Source: Leifsonia sp. ZF2019
GTDB taxonomy: Bacteria; Actinomycetota; Actinomycetes; Actinomycetales; Microbacteriaceae
Assembly: GCF_019924635.1 (NCBI RefSeq)
Contig: NZ_CP065037.1
Span: forward strand, 2,480,001-2,544,000
Direction of reading: 5' to 3'
Length of the DNA stretch: 64,000 bases
This document shows, in pieces, positions 27,654-37,689 of the stretch. Both the position numbers and the translations under genes were made by a program. Numbering within the stretch: the first letter of the stretch is position 1; each line of letters starts with the position of its first letter. A model generated the notes under the pieces. The model did no database searches, had not been told where the DNA came from, and saw nothing but the letters and a program-made list of their open reading frames with translations.

Positions 27654-29318
27654 ATGGGCGCGGACTCCGTGACGGGCACCTGGCTGTTCGTCGCCCAGTT
27701 GGCGACGCTCATCCTCCTGCTCGCCGTCGCCTACCGCCCCCTGGGGGACTACATGGCGCGCGTGTACACCACCGACCGCGACCTGGCCGTCGAGCGGGGC
27801 GTCTACCGGCTGATCGGCGTGGATGCGCGCAGCGGCCAGACCTGGCCCGCGTACCTGCGCGGCGTGCTGGCCTTCTCGGTCGTCGGCATCCTGATCGTCT
27901 ACGGTCTCCAGCGGCTGCAGGAGTTCCTGCCCTACTCGCTGGGGATGCCCGCGGTGCCGGAAGGGACCGCGTTCAACACCGCGATCTCGTTCGTGACGAA
28001 CACGAACTGGCAGTCGTACTCGCCGGACGCCACGCTGGGGTACACCGTGCAGTTCGCCGGATTGGCGGTGCAGAACTTCGTCTCCGCCGCCGTCGGCATG
28101 GCCGTCGCCGTCGCACTGGTGCGCGGGTTCGCGTCGCGATCGACCGGGACGATCGGCAACTTCTGGGTGGACATGATGCGCGGCACCGTGCGCATCCTGC
28201 TGCCGCTCTCGGTCGTCGCGGCCGTCGTCCTGATCGCGGGCGGGGTCGTGCAGAACGTCAACGGGTTCGAGCACGTGACGACCCTCACCGGAGCCGCCCA
28301 GTCGATCCCGGGCGGACCGGTCGCCTCGCAGGAGGCGATCAAGCTGCTCGGCACCAACGGCGGCGGCTTCTACAACGCCAACTCCGCGCACCCGTTCGAG
28401 AACCCGACCGCATGGACGAACCTCGTCGAGGTGCTGCTCATGCTCCTGATCCCCTTCTCGCTGCCGCGCACCTTCGGCACGATGGTCGGCGACAAGCGGC
28501 AGGGATACGCGATCCTGGCGACGATGGGGACCCTGTTCCTGGTGTCGCTCGTCGGCATGACGCTGTTCGAGGCCGCCAGCGGATCGATGGAGGGCAAGGA
28601 GACGGCCTTCGGCGTGCTCGGGTCGACACTGTTCAACACCACGAGCACCGCCACATCGACCGGCGCCGTGAACTCCATGCTCGACAGCTACAGCCCGCTC
28701 GGCGGGATGATGGCGATGATCAACATGATGCTGGGCGAGATCGTGCCCGGAGGCGTCGGCTCGGGGCTCTACGGCATCCTGGTCATCGCGATCATCGCCG
28801 TCTTCGTCGCGGGGCTGATGGTCGGCCGCACGCCGGAGTATCTCGGCAAGAAGCTCGGACCGCGGGAGATCAAGCTGGCGAGCCTCTACATCCTGACCAC
28901 ACCGACGCTGGTGCTCCTGGGCACCGGGCTCAGCTTCGCGATCCCGGCCGTCCGGGCGGACATCGAGAAGACGTCCATCCTCAATCCCGGACTGCACGGG
29001 TTCAGTGAGGTGCTCTACGCCTTCACCTCCGCCGCGAACAACAACGGCTCGGCCTTCGCCGGGCTCACGGCGGCGACCCCCTGGCTGAACACGGCCCTCG
29101 GCGTCGCGATGTTCCTCGGCCGTTTCCTGCCGATCGTGTTCGTTCTGGCGCTCGCCGGCTCGTTCGCGGCCCAGGGGCGCGTCCCCGCCACGGCAGGAAC
29201 GCTCCCGACGCACCGGCCGCAGTTCGTCGGCCTGATGATCGGCACGGTCGTGCTGGTCTCCGCACTCACCTATTTCCCCGTTCTCGCGCTGGGTCCCCTG
29301 GCGGAAGGGCTCCAGTGA
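27654..29318 (+). CDS. kdpA: Potassium-transporting ATPase subunit A KdpA
   Basis: Channel-like subunit of 554 residues and about 10 membrane helices that selects and moves K+. Four selectivity-loop regions are recognisable: [28 protein letters not shown], the [13 protein letters not shown] stretch, and [13 protein letters not shown]. It sits in kdpFABCDE order with kdpB 4 nt downstream. Expressed in related bacteria under K+ limitation. Confidence 0.97.
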   Translation: MGADSVTGTWLFVAQLATLILLLAVAYRPLGDYMARVYTTDRDLAVERGVYRLIGVDARSGQTWPAYLRGVLAFSVVGILIVYGLQRLQEFLPYSLGMPAVPEGTAFNTAISFVTNTNWQSYSPDATLGYTVQFAGLAVQNFVSAAVGMAVAVALVRGFASRSTGTIGNFWVDMMRGTVRILLPLSVVAAVVLIAGGVVQNVNGFEHVTTLTGAAQSIPGGPVASQEAIKLLGTNGGGFYNANSAHPFENPTAWTNLVEVLLMLLIPFSLPRTFGTMVGDKRQGYAILATMGTLFLVSLVGMTLFEAASGSMEGKETAFGVLGSTLFNTTSTATSTGAVNSMLDSYSPLGGMMAMINMMLGEIVPGGVGSGLYGILVIAIIAVFVAGLMVGRTPEYLGKKLGPREIKLASLYILTTPTLVLLGTGLSFAIPAVRADIEKTSILNPGLHGFSEVLYAFTSAANNNGSAFAGLTAATPWLNTALGVAMFLGRFLPIVFVLALAGSFAAQGRVPATAGTLPTHRPQFVGLMIGTVVLVSALTYFPVLALGPLAEGLQ

Positions 29319-29322
29319 CACC

Positions 29323-31482
29323 ATGACCACACTCACCCCTCATCGCGGCATGCGCGCCCCCCAGGAGCGCACCCGCCCCTCCGGCGCCTTCAGTGGCGCC
29401 CAGTTGATCGCCTCCCTCCCCGGCGCACTGCGCAAACTCGACCCTCGCCTGATGTGGCGCAACCCGGTCATGTTCATCGTGGAGGTCGGCGCGGCTCTGA
29501 CCACCGTGGTCGCCATCGCCCAGCCGTTCCTCGGCGCAGGAGGCGCCGGCCCGGCGGCCCTGGCCTTCACGTGGAGCATCGCCGTCTGGCTCTGGCTCAC
29601 CGTCGTGTTCGCCAATCTGGCGGAGTCGGTGGCCGAGGGCCGCGGTAAGGCCCAGGCGGCCACGCTGCGCGCCACCCGCTCCACCACCCTCGCGAACCGC
29701 GTCGTGGGCTTCGACGAACAGGCCGACCCTGAGGCCGCGTCCGCCGCGCTCGAACAGGTCGCGTCGAGCGAGCTCGCCCTGGGCGACGTGGTCGTCATTG
29801 CGGCGGGCGAGGCGATTCCCGGCGACGGCGACGTGATCCGCGGCATCGCGACCGTGGACGAGTCCGCCATCACCGGCGAGTCCGCCCCCGTCGTCCGCGA
29901 GTCCGGCGGCGACCGCAGTGCCGTCACCGGCGGCACGCGCGTGCTCTCCGACCGCATCGTCGTGCGTATCACGTCGAAGCCCGGCGAGACCTTCGTCGAC
30001 CGGATGATCGCGCTCGTGGAGGGCGCGTCGCGACAGAAGACGCCGAACGAGATCGCCCTCAACATCCTGCTGGCCAGCCTCTCGATCATCTTCGTCATCG
30101 TCGTGCTCGTGCTGCAGCCCGTCGCCGGCTACTCCGACGCGGCCCCGACCGTCCCGGTGCTCATCGCCCTGCTGGTGTGCCTCATCCCGACGACCATCGG
30201 CGCGCTCATCTCCGCGATCGGGATCGCCGGAATGGACCGGCTCGTGCAGCACAACGTGCTCGCGATGTCCGGCCGAGCGGTCGAAGCCGCGGGCGACGTC
30301 ACGACGCTGCTGCTCGACAAGACCGGCACGATCACCTACGGCAACCGGCGCGCGAGCGAGTTCACCGCGATCGGAGGGGCCGATCCGGAGGATCTCATCC
30401 GTGCGGCCGCTCTCTCCTCGCTCAGCGACCCGACGCCGGAAGGCGTGTCGGTGCTCGACCTCGCTGCATCGCTCGGGCACGAGACGCCCACGACCGTCGA
30501 GGGCGAGATCGTCCCCTTCACGGCCCAGACCAGGATGAGCGGCCTCGACCTCCCCGACGGCTCGCAGGTGCGCAAGGGTGCGGCGAGCGCCGTCGTCGCC
30601 TGGGTGCGCGAGTGCGCGGCCGCGGCAGGCGCGACACCGCCCTCCTCCGCCGCACTGGCCGAGCTGGACGCCGAGGTGGAGCGCATCTCGCAGGTCGGCG
30701 GCACGCCGCTCGCCGTCGCGACACGCGGGGCCGACGGCAGCGCCGCCCTGCTGGGCACGATCTACCTCAAGGACGTCGTGAAGGAGGGGCTCGCCGAACG
30801 GTTCGCCGACCTGCGCAGGATGGGCATCCGCACCGTCATGGTCACCGGCGACAACCCCCTGACGGCGAAGGCGATCGCGGCGGAGGCCGGCGTGGACGAC
30901 TTCCTCGCCGAGGCGAAGCCCGAGGACAAGCTCGCGCTCATCCGGCGCGAGCAGGAGGGCGGCGCCCTGGTCGCCATGACGGGCGACGGCACGAACGACG
31001 CCCCGGCCCTCGCCCAGGCCGACGTCGGGGTGGCCATGAACACGGGCACGTCGGCCGCGAAGGAGGCGGGCAACATGGTCGACCTCGACTCCGACCCGAC
31101 CAAGCTGATCGACATCGTGCGCATCGGCAAGCAGTTGCTCATCACGCGCGGAGCGCTCACCACGTTCTCCATCGCCAACGACGTCGCGAAGTACTTCGCG
31201 ATCATCCCGGCGATGTTCGTGGCGGCCTTCCCCGGCCTCTCCGCGCTCAACATCATGGGCCTGCACTCGCCCGCATCGGCCATCCTGTCGGCGGTGATCT
31301 TCAACGCCATCGTCATCGTCGCGCTCATCCCGCTCGCACTGCGCGGTGTGCGCTACCGACCCTCGGCCGCGTCGGCCCTGCTCGGCCGCAACCTGCTGAT
31401 CTACGGGCTCGGCGGGATCATCGCCCCCTTCATCGGGATCAAGCTGATCGACCTCGTGGTCGCGTTGATCCCCGGATTCTGA
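29323..31482 (+). CDS. kdpB: Potassium-transporting P-type ATPase subunit B KdpB
   Basis: ATP-hydrolysing subunit of 719 residues. The actuator domain contains TGES ([14 protein letters not shown]). The phosphorylated Asp332 is in [11 protein letters not shown]. The hinge [10 protein letters not shown] and the KdpB-type membrane helices follow. It couples ATP hydrolysis to K+ uptake through KdpA. No feature is missing. Confidence 0.98.
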   Translation: MTTLTPHRGMRAPQERTRPSGAFSGAQLIASLPGALRKLDPRLMWRNPVMFIVEVGAALTTVVAIAQPFLGAGGAGPAALAFTWSIAVWLWLTVVFANLAESVAEGRGKAQAATLRATRSTTLANRVVGFDEQADPEAASAALEQVASSELALGDVVVIAAGEAIPGDGDVIRGIATVDESAITGESAPVVRESGGDRSAVTGGTRVLSDRIVVRITSKPGETFVDRMIALVEGASRQKTPNEIALNILLASLSIIFVIVVLVLQPVAGYSDAAPTVPVLIALLVCLIPTTIGALISAIGIAGMDRLVQHNVLAMSGRAVEAAGDVTTLLLDKTGTITYGNRRASEFTAIGGADPEDLIRAAALSSLSDPTPEGVSVLDLAASLGHETPTTVEGEIVPFTAQTRMSGLDLPDGSQVRKGAASAVVAWVRECAAAAGATPPSSAALAELDAEVERISQVGGTPLAVATRGADGSAALLGTIYLKDVVKEGLAERFADLRRMGIRTVMVTGDNPLTAKAIAAEAGVDDFLAEAKPEDKLALIRREQEGGALVAMTGDGTNDAPALAQADVGVAMNTGTSAAKEAGNMVDLDSDPTKLIDIVRIGKQLLITRGALTTFSIANDVAKYFAIIPAMFVAAFPGLSALNIMGLHSPASAILSAVIFNAIVIVALIPLALRGVRYRPSAASALLGRNLLIYGLGGIIAPFIGIKLIDLVVALIPGF

Positions 31483-31505
31483 CACGCACGGATAAGGACA
31501 CGACA

Positions 31506-32114
31506 ATGAACGGCCTCCGCGGCGCCTGGCGCCAGTACTGGGTCGCCCTGCGCGCCATGATCGTCCTGACGATCGCGCTCGGCATCGCCTACACCTTCGT
31601 CATCACCGGGATCGGGCAGCTCGCGCTGCCCGCACAGTCGAACGGCTCGATCATCTCGGTGAGCGGGAAGCCGGTCGGCTCCGCCCTTCTCGGCCAGAGC
31701 TTCACCGACGCGCACGGGAAGCCGCTTCCGCAGTGGTTCCAGTCCCGTCCGTCGGCGGCGGGCGACGGCTACGACGGCGCCGCCTCCTCGGGCAGCAACC
31801 TCGCGGCGTCGAACCCCGCTCAGCAGAAGGCGGTCGAACAGCGCATCGCGACCATCGAGGCGAGTGATGGCGTGCCCGCGCACGCCATCCCGAGCGATGC
31901 CGTCACCGCCTCCGCCTCCGGGCTCGACCCGCACATCTCCCCCGCATACGCGCTCCTGCAGGTCGACAGGGTCGCGGCGGCGCGCGGCCTGCCTGCCGAC
32001 CGGGTGCGCGCGCTCGTCGAGTCTAGGATGCAGGGACGGGACCTCGGCTATCTCGGGGACCCGACCGTGAACGTGCTCCAGCTCAACCTGGCCCTTTCGG
32101 AGATGGACAAGTAG
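31506..32114 (+). CDS. kdpC: Potassium-transporting ATPase subunit C KdpC
   Basis: Single-helix subunit of 202 residues that assists ATP binding by KdpB. It has an N-terminal membrane helix, GQSFTDAHGKPLPQWFQSRPS, SGLDPHISPAYALLQVDRVA and C-terminal VNVLQLNLALSEM, all family motifs. AAGGA precedes the ATG. kdpD starts 2 nt after the stop. Confidence 0.95.
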   Translation: MNGLRGAWRQYWVALRAMIVLTIALGIAYTFVITGIGQLALPAQSNGSIISVSGKPVGSALLGQSFTDAHGKPLPQWFQSRPSAAGDGYDGAASSGSNLAASNPAQQKAVEQRIATIEASDGVPAHAIPSDAVTASASGLDPHISPAYALLQVDRVAAARGLPADRVRALVESRMQGRDLGYLGDPTVNVLQLNLALSEMDK

Positions 32115-32116
32115 AC

Positions 32117-34606
32117 ATGCCACGTGGTCGCCTGCGGGTGATGCTCGGCGCGGCGCCGGGCGTCGGCAAGACGTACGCGATGCTCGAGGAGGGCAAGCGC
32201 CTGCAGGGGCTCGGCAAAGACGTCGTGGTCGCGGTCGTGGAGACGCACGGTCGCGCTGCCACCGCCGCGATGCTCGACGGGCTCGAGGTCGTCCCCCGCC
32301 GGGTCGTCGAGCACCGCGGCGTTCAGCTGACCGAGCTCGACCTGGAGGCGGTGCTCGCGCGGGCCCCGCAGCTGGCCCTGGTCGACGAGCTCGCCCACAC
32401 CGACGCCCCCGGGTCGCCGCACGCGAAGCGGTGGGAGGACGTCGACGCGATGCTGGACGCGGGCATCGATGTGATGTCGACGGTCAACATCCAGCACATC
32501 GAATCGCTGAACGATGTGGTCGAGCAGATCACCGGCGTACAGCAGCGGGAGACCATCCCGGACGCCGTGCTGCGCCGGGCCGACGTGATCGAGGTGGTCG
32601 ACCTCGCCCCGCAGGCGCTGCGCGACCGGCTCACCGAGGGAGCCGTCTACCCGGCGTCGCGCATCGACGCGGCGCTGTCCAACTACTTCCGGCTCGGCAA
32701 CCTCACCGCCCTGCGCGAGCTCGCGCTGCTCTGGCTGGCGGACGAGGTGGACAGCGCGCTGCAGAAGTACCGCGCCGAGCACGGCATCGCCGGCAAATGG
32801 GAGGCGCGCGAGCGCGTGGTCGTCGCCCTCACCGGCGGCCCGGAGGGCGAGACCCTGCTGCGTCGTGGCGCACGCATCGCCGCGCGGTCGGCGGGCGGCG
32901 AGCTGCTCGCCGTCCATGTCACGAGCGAGGACGGCCTCCGCACCGGCGCCCCCGGCACCCTGGCGGCGCAGCGTGCGCTGGTCGAGCAGCTCGGCGGCAG
33001 CTACCACCAGGTCGTCGGCAGTGACATCCCGCGCGCCCTGGTCGAGTTCGCCCGGGGCGAGAACGCCACCCAGCTCGTCATCGGCGTCTCACGGCGCAGC
33101 CGGCTCGCGGCGCTCCTCACCGGCCCCGGAATCGGCTCGACCGTCATCCGCGAGTCGGGCGACATCGACGTGCACATCGTGTCCCACTCCCGCGCCGGCG
33201 GACGGTTCTCGCTGCCGCGCCCGACGGGTGGCCTCACCGTGCGCCGACGCGTCCTGGGTTTCGCGCTGGCGCTGGTCGGCGGCCCCCTGCTCACCCTCCT
33301 CCTCACGAGCGTGCGCTCCGGCGAGTCGATGACGGCGGACGTCCTCAGCTATCAGCTTCTCGTGGTCATCGTCGCGCTCGTCGGAGGCATCTGGCCCGCC
33401 CTGTTCGCCGCCCTGCTTTCGGGCTTGACGCTCGACTTCTTCTTCGTCGACCCCCTCTACACGATCACGATCAGCGAGCCGCTGCACCTGCTCGCCCTCG
33501 TGCTCTATGTCGTGATCGCCGCTCTGGTCAGCCTCGTGGTCGACCAGGCCGCGCGACGCACCCGGGCGGCTCAGCGCGCGACCGCCGAGGCGGAACTGCT
33601 GGCGACGATCGCGGGCGGGGTCATCCGCGGACAGGACGCCCTGCAGGCGCTCATCACCCGCACCAGGGAGGCGTTCGGTCTCACCGGGGTACGCCTGCTC
33701 GACGGCGACGACGTCGTCTCGATCGACGGGGAGCCGGCGGACTCCGCGCACACGCAGCGCCTCCCGGTCGGTACCCGGGGCACTCTCGAGCTCTCGGGGC
33801 GCGACCTGGCCGCGAGCGACCGGAGGCTGCTCGGAGCCATCGTGGCTCAGCTCGACGCGGCGTTGGAGCACCGGGACCTCGCTGCGACCGCCTCGGAGCT
33901 GGGCCCGCTCGCCGAGGCGGACCGCGTGCGCAGCGCGCTCCTCGCCGCCGTCGGCCACGACCTCCGCCGCCCCCTCGCCGCCGCCACGGCCGCGGTCACC
34001 ACCCTGCGCCAGACGGATCTCGCCCTGAGCGACGAGGATCGGGAGGACCTCCTCGAGACCGCGGAGGACAGCCTCGACGGCCTGGCGACGCTCGTCACCA
34101 ACCTGCTCGACGTGAGCCGCGTGCAGGCAGGGGTGCTGGGCGTCTCCCTCGCTCCGACGGAGCTCGACGATGTGATCTCGCCGGCGTTCGACGAGCTCGG
34201 CGTCGGCCCGGCGGAGGTCGAGCTCGACATCGCTCCCGACCTTCCCGCGCTCGTCGCGGACGGCGTGCTGCTGCAGCGCGTCGTCGTGAACCTGGTGGGG
34301 AACGCCCTGCGCTACAGCCCGCCGGACCGTCTCCCGGTGCTGGCCGCGAGCGCGTTCGCCGGAATGGTGCAGGTGCGCGTGATCGACCACGGTCCCGGCA
34401 TCCCCGGCGAGCGGAGGGAGGCGGTCTTCCTGCCGTTCCAGCGCCTCGGGGATACGGACAACGACACGGGCATCGGCCTCGGCCTGGCCCTCTCCAAGGG
34501 CTTCGTGGAGGGGATGGGCGGAACGCTCGACGCCGAGGACACGCCCGGCGGTGGACTGACCATGGTGGTGTCGCTGCCCGCGGCGACGGAGGAGGAGCCT
34601 GCGTGA
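32117..34606 (+). CDS. kdpD: Sensor histidine kinase KdpD
   Basis: Membrane sensor of 829 residues controlling kdp. Order: KdpD domain with Walker-like GAAPGVGKTYAMLEEG (residues ~11-26), USP-like domain (~235-355), four membrane helices (~375-475), GAF-like region, histidine phospho-acceptor domain with His614 (VGHDLRRPLAAA), and ATPase domain (NLVGNALRYSP, DHGPGIP, GIGLGLALSKG). It senses K+ or turgor in the family; the USP-like domain is where c-di-AMP binds in some homologues. kdpE overlaps by 4 bp. Confidence 0.96.
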   Translation: MPRGRLRVMLGAAPGVGKTYAMLEEGKRLQGLGKDVVVAVVETHGRAATAAMLDGLEVVPRRVVEHRGVQLTELDLEAVLARAPQLALVDELAHTDAPGSPHAKRWEDVDAMLDAGIDVMSTVNIQHIESLNDVVEQITGVQQRETIPDAVLRRADVIEVVDLAPQALRDRLTEGAVYPASRIDAALSNYFRLGNLTALRELALLWLADEVDSALQKYRAEHGIAGKWEARERVVVALTGGPEGETLLRRGARIAARSAGGELLAVHVTSEDGLRTGAPGTLAAQRALVEQLGGSYHQVVGSDIPRALVEFARGENATQLVIGVSRRSRLAALLTGPGIGSTVIRESGDIDVHIVSHSRAGGRFSLPRPTGGLTVRRRVLGFALALVGGPLLTLLLTSVRSGESMTADVLSYQLLVVIVALVGGIWPALFAALLSGLTLDFFFVDPLYTITISEPLHLLALVLYVVIAALVSLVVDQAARRTRAAQRATAEAELLATIAGGVIRGQDALQALITRTREAFGLTGVRLLDGDDVVSIDGEPADSAHTQRLPVGTRGTLELSGRDLAASDRRLLGAIVAQLDAALEHRDLAATASELGPLAEADRVRSALLAAVGHDLRRPLAAATAAVTTLRQTDLALSDEDREDLLETAEDSLDGLATLVTNLLDVSRVQAGVLGVSLAPTELDDVISPAFDELGVGPAEVELDIAPDLPALVADGVLLQRVVVNLVGNALRYSPPDRLPVLAASAFAGMVQVRVIDHGPGIPGERREAVFLPFQRLGDTDNDTGIGLGLALSKGFVEGMGGTLDAEDTPGGGLTMVVSLPAATEEEPA

Positions 34607-35295
34607 AGATCCTGATCGCCGACGACGACCGGCAGATCCTCCGCGCCCTGCGCATCCTGCTGACCGCACGCGGATACGACGTGCTCACCGCGAGCACCGG
34701 CGCCGAGGCGCTGTCGGAGGCCGTCGAGCACCATCCGGACCTCGTCATGCTCGATCTCGGGATGCCCGAGCTCAACGGCATCGAGGTCATCGAGGGGCTG
34801 CGCGGATGGTCGACCGTGCCCATCCTGGTCGTCTCCGGTCGCACCGGCTCGGCCGACAAGGTGGACGCGCTCGACGCCGGCGCCGACGACTACGTGACGA
34901 AGCCGTTCGCCGCCGACGAGCTGCTCGCCCGCATCCGGGCGCTGACGCGCCGCCAGACCGGCGCGCCGGACGAGCCGGTGGTGACCTTCGGTGCGATCAG
35001 CGTCGACCTCGCCGCCCACCAGGTCACGCGGACGACCGTGGACGGCGTGGAGCATGTGCGGCTCACGCCGACCGAGTGGGCCATCCTCGAGGTGCTCGTG
35101 CGCAACCCGCGCCGTCTGGTGACCCGCCAGGCACTGCTCACCCAGGTGTGGGGGCCGCAGTACACGAGCGACACCGGGTACCTGCGCCTGTACCTCGCTC
35201 AGCTGCGCAAGAAGCTGGAGCCGGAGCCCTCCCGTCCGCGGTACCTGCTCACCGAACCGGGGATGGGCTACCGGTTCTCCCCCGACGCAGACTGA
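34603..35295 (+). CDS. kdpE: Response regulator KdpE
   Basis: OmpR-family regulator of 230 residues. The receiver domain has DDD at 7-9, phospho-acceptor Asp51 (MLDLGMPELNG) and Lys in VTKPF. The winged-helix domain starts at ~residue 130 with RLTPTEWAILEVLVRNPRRLVT. It is expected to activate kdp, perhaps through the 11-bp repeats at 27358-27401. GTG start overlaps kdpD. Its last 28 bp overlap the convergent small membrane gene. Confidence 0.96.
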   Translation: MKILIADDDRQILRALRILLTARGYDVLTASTGAEALSEAVEHHPDLVMLDLGMPELNGIEVIEGLRGWSTVPILVVSGRTGSADKVDALDAGADDYVTKPFAADELLARIRALTRRQTGAPDEPVVTFGAISVDLAAHQVTRTTVDGVEHVRLTPTEWAILEVLVRNPRRLVTRQALLTQVWGPQYTSDTGYLRLYLAQLRKKLEPEPSRPRYLLTEPGMGYRFSPDAD

Positions 35296-35579
35296 GCGAG
35301 CTCCCCGAGTGCAGCCAACGCGCGCCCGGCCAGCAGGGTGATCGCGAGGGCGAGACCGAGCGCGACGACGCACGCGGTCATCCAGTAGCCGAGCGAGAAG
35401 GTGGAGATGCGGAAGACGTCGCCGGACAGGTCCATCGCCCAGTACATCGGCTCCGGCACGATCGACGGGCACACCAGCAGCACGGCGACGCACGAGGCGT
35501 AACCCACTCCGACCAGCACGAACACGCAGATCGCGAGCGCGCCCGCCCGGGAGACGAGCTGCGCGGTTCGCTCCTCCAT
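35268..35579 (-). CDS. Small membrane protein, unknown
   Basis: Protein of 103 residues with two hydrophobic segments (~12-38 and ~62-88), separated by a loop PEPMYWAMDLSGDVFRIS. Not recognised. GGGGAG precedes the ATG. It follows RNase P RNA on the same strand with a ~40-nt gap and overlaps kdpE tail to tail. The framing by an RNA gene and a good ribosome site supports it being real. Confidence 0.6.
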   Translation of the reverse strand: MEERTAQLVSRAGALAICVFVLVGVGYASCVAVLLVCPSIVPEPMYWAMDLSGDVFRISTFSLGYWMTACVVALGLALAITLLAGRALAALGELAQSASGENR

Positions 35580-35618
35580 GCCCCGCTCCCCCTCGCGTGC
35601 CTCCGTCGTGCTCGTGCA

Positions 35619-35994
35619 GGGAATGGGCCGGCTGATACGCCGGGTTCTGTCACGACACCGTGGTGCCGCGGACGGCCATCTCTCTTGGGGCGACGTCGCC
35701 GCCGCCCTCCAGCGGTCTACCCGGGAACTCGGCGAGCCACCTTATGCGTTCCCTGTCTGACCTTGCTCCGGGCGAGGTTTACCGAGCCGACCGGGTCACC
35801 CCGGCCGCTGGTGGTCTCTTACACCACCGTTTCACCCTGACCACCGGCCGAGGCCGGTGGCGGTCTGCTTTCTGTTGCACTGTCTCGCGGGTTGCCCCGG
35901 GTGGGTGTTACCCACCGCCCTGCTCTGTGGAGCCCGGACGTTCCTCGGCGGCCCGCTCACGCGGACCGACGCGACCGTCTTGCCGACCCATTCC
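35619..35994 (-). ncRNA. rnpB: RNase P RNA (bacterial type A)
   Basis: Catalytic RNA that matures tRNA 5' ends, about 376 nt. Conserved blocks read on the minus strand: GAGGAACGTCCGGGCTCC near the 5' end, AACAGAAAGCAGACCGCC, GGTGAAACGGTGGTGTAAGAG, and GACAGAACCCGGC near the 3' end. The ends GGAATGGGTCGGC and GCCGGCCCATTCC pair as helix P1 (13 bp including one G-T). The 5' end was placed 7 nt after TATCGT; exact mature ends are estimates. Confidence 0.95.
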
Positions 35995-36001
35995 GCTGAT
36001 C

Positions 36002-36007
36002 ACGATA
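36002..36007 (-). promoter_or_regulatory. -10 element TATCGT, rnpB
   Basis: TATCGT on the minus strand, 7 nt before the deduced RNase P RNA 5' end. Confidence 0.5.
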
Positions 36008-36041
36008 GCGCAGGCCGGCTGTGCGCCGGGTCAGAGTCGGC

Positions 36042-36776
36042 TCAGAGACCGGACTCCTCGTTGCGGATGAGGATGGCGCTGCTGTCGGGGCACAGGACGA
36101 CGTCGTCGGCGGCCGCGCGGCGGATCTCGGCGAGGTCGGACTCGGTCAGCTTCACGTTGGATCCGAGAGAGACACCGCGCTGCAGCAGGGCGGCGCCGAG
36201 CCCGTAGCGGGCGCGCTGGCGTTCGTAGAGCGCGACCAGGTCGGCAGGGAGCGCGCCGGCGATGGTGGCGCGGTCGGCGGCGAGCGCCGTGCGCTGCGCC
36301 GCGATCTTCTCGGCTTCCGCGTCGCGTGCCGCCTCGAGCGCCTCCACGCGCGAACCGAGCTCCGCGCGCTCCGCCTCGACCGCGGCGAGCGCCTTCTCGA
36401 GACCGTCGACGCGCTCCATCACGGTCAGCTCGATCTCCTCGAGGTCGCCCTGTCGCTTCGCGAGGGAGGCGAGCTCGGCCTCGAGCGCCTGGACGTCCTT
36501 GACGGAGGCGGTCTGCTGCACGCGGTCGTTGTCGCGTTTGATCCGCGCCTCCACCAGCTCGACATCGGACTCGACCCGCTTCAGCTCGGTGCGGGCGTCC
36601 TCCAGCTCGCCGGTCGCGGCGATCCAGCGTGCGCGCAGGGCCTCGACCTCGGGCTGCAGGGCGCTGAGCTCCTTCGTCTGCGGCAGGGTGGCGACCGCAT
36701 GGTCGAGCTGTGCGAGGCGGGTGTCGGCGGACTGCAGGCGCAGGAGTTCGTTCTGGTCGGCGGGGCTGGCTTTCAC
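36042..36776 (-). CDS. Coiled-coil protein of the CT398/zinc-ribbon family, ribbon degenerate
   Basis: Protein of 244 residues. Residues ~5-185 are a long antiparallel coiled coil (repeated E/A/L/R heptads). The C-terminus normally carries a four-Cys zinc ribbon; here only VVLCPDSS keeps one Cys, and the first CxxC pair is replaced around GVSLGSNVKL. The family is thought to be a nucleic-acid or protein scaffold and is commonly found beside Nif3-like genes, as here (76 bp downstream). GTG 36776 chosen by position of the first helix. Confidence 0.8.
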   Translation of the reverse strand: MKASPADQNELLRLQSADTRLAQLDHAVATLPQTKELSALQPEVEALRARWIAATGELEDARTELKRVESDVELVEARIKRDNDRVQQTASVKDVQALEAELASLAKRQGDLEEIELTVMERVDGLEKALAAVEAERAELGSRVEALEAARDAEAEKIAAQRTALAADRATIAGALPADLVALYERQRARYGLGAALLQRGVSLGSNVKLTESDLAEIRRAAADDVVLCPDSSAILIRNEESGL

Positions 36777-36852
36777 GGGCGGTGCTCCATCTTCGTGGGG
36801 GACGGTCGTCCGGGTCTGCCGGGATCGTCGAGGGCTGGTGGGTTCTGCGTGC

Positions 36853-37671
36853 TCACTGCAGGATGGCGAAGTCCCAGGGGTCGGTGCGCAGCTCGCTGAC
36901 CAGGACCTCCACGCCCGGGAGGGCGGCGCGCAGCTGCTCGGCCGCGACCTCGAGCCACAGCCACTCGCTCGCCCAGTGCGAGACGTCGAGCAGGGCGGGG
37001 CCACCGCCGAGCACCGCTTGCTCGCGCGCCTCCGAGGCGGGATGGTGGCGCAGGTCGGCCGTGATGTAGACGTCGGCGGAGCGGACGGCGTCTTCACCGA
37101 GCAGGGAGTCCCCCGCCCCTCCGCACACCGCGACGCGGGAGACGGGCTGGTGGTAGTCCCCCGCGGCGCGCACTCCCCCGGCGGTGGGAGGGAGGACGCC
37201 GGCGATCTCGCGGGCGAGCGCACCGAGCGTGGTCGGCTGCGGCAGGGTGCCGACGCGCCCGATGCCCGTCACGCCGTCGGCTGCGGGGGCGATCGGGACG
37301 GCGTCGATGAGCCCGAGGCGCGCGGCGAGGACGGCGCTGGTGCCGGCGGCGACGACGTCGGCGTTGGTGTGCGCGGCGATCAGGGCGCAGCCGCCGCGGA
37401 TGAGCCGGGCGAGCAGCGCTCCCTTGTACCGGTCCTCCGCGACGCTCGTGACCCCGCGCAGCAGCAGCGGGTGGTGCGCGAGAAGCAGGTCGATTCGGCC
37501 CTCGACGGCTTCGTCGACGGTCGCGGCGACCACGTCGACGGCGAGCAGGATGCGCTCGACCGGGGCGGCCGGGTCGCCCGACAGCAGCCCGGGGGCGTCC
37601 CAGCCCTCGGCTCCGGAGAGCGGCCACAGGCCCTCGACGGTCTCGCGGACGGAACGGAGGGTGTGCTGCAC
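36853..37671 (-). CDS. Nif3/YbgI-like dinuclear metal protein (DUF34)
   Basis: Protein of 272 residues of the family annotated as GTP cyclohydrolase 1 type 2 homologue. Metal-binding motifs are LLAHHPLLLRG (~63-73), AAHTNADVV (~99-107) and, near the end, LLDVSHWASE. The biochemical role is unsettled. The GTG start has TAGGCT ending 7 nt upstream. The CT398-like gene follows. Confidence 0.87.
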   Translation of the reverse strand: MQHTLRSVRETVEGLWPLSGAEGWDAPGLLSGDPAAPVERILLAVDVVAATVDEAVEGRIDLLLAHHPLLLRGVTSVAEDRYKGALLARLIRGGCALIAAHTNADVVAAGTSAVLAARLGLIDAVPIAPAADGVTGIGRVGTLPQPTTLGALAREIAGVLPPTAGGVRAAGDYHQPVSRVAVCGGAGDSLLGEDAVRSADVYITADLRHHPASEAREQAVLGGGPALLDVSHWASEWLWLEVAAEQLRAALPGVEVLVSELRTDPWDFAILQ

Positions 37672-37678
37672 GGGATAG

Positions 37679-37684
37679 AGCCTA
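37679..37684 (-). promoter_or_regulatory. -10 element TAGGCT, leaderless Nif3-like gene
   Basis: TAGGCT on the minus strand followed by CTATCCC (7 nt) and the GTG. Confidence 0.55.
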
Positions 37685-37689
37685 CGGGA

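Noticed and set aside
29266..31506. Very long reverse-strand open frame (746 codons) opposite kdpB
   Set aside because: It is composed of Arg/Asp/His/Gly-rich peptide typical of the antisense frame of a high-GC gene. kdpB on the other strand has every P-type ATPase motif.
35578..36899. Plus-strand open frames across 35.6-36.9 kb
   Set aside because: They are antisense to RNase P RNA and the CT398-like coiled coil.
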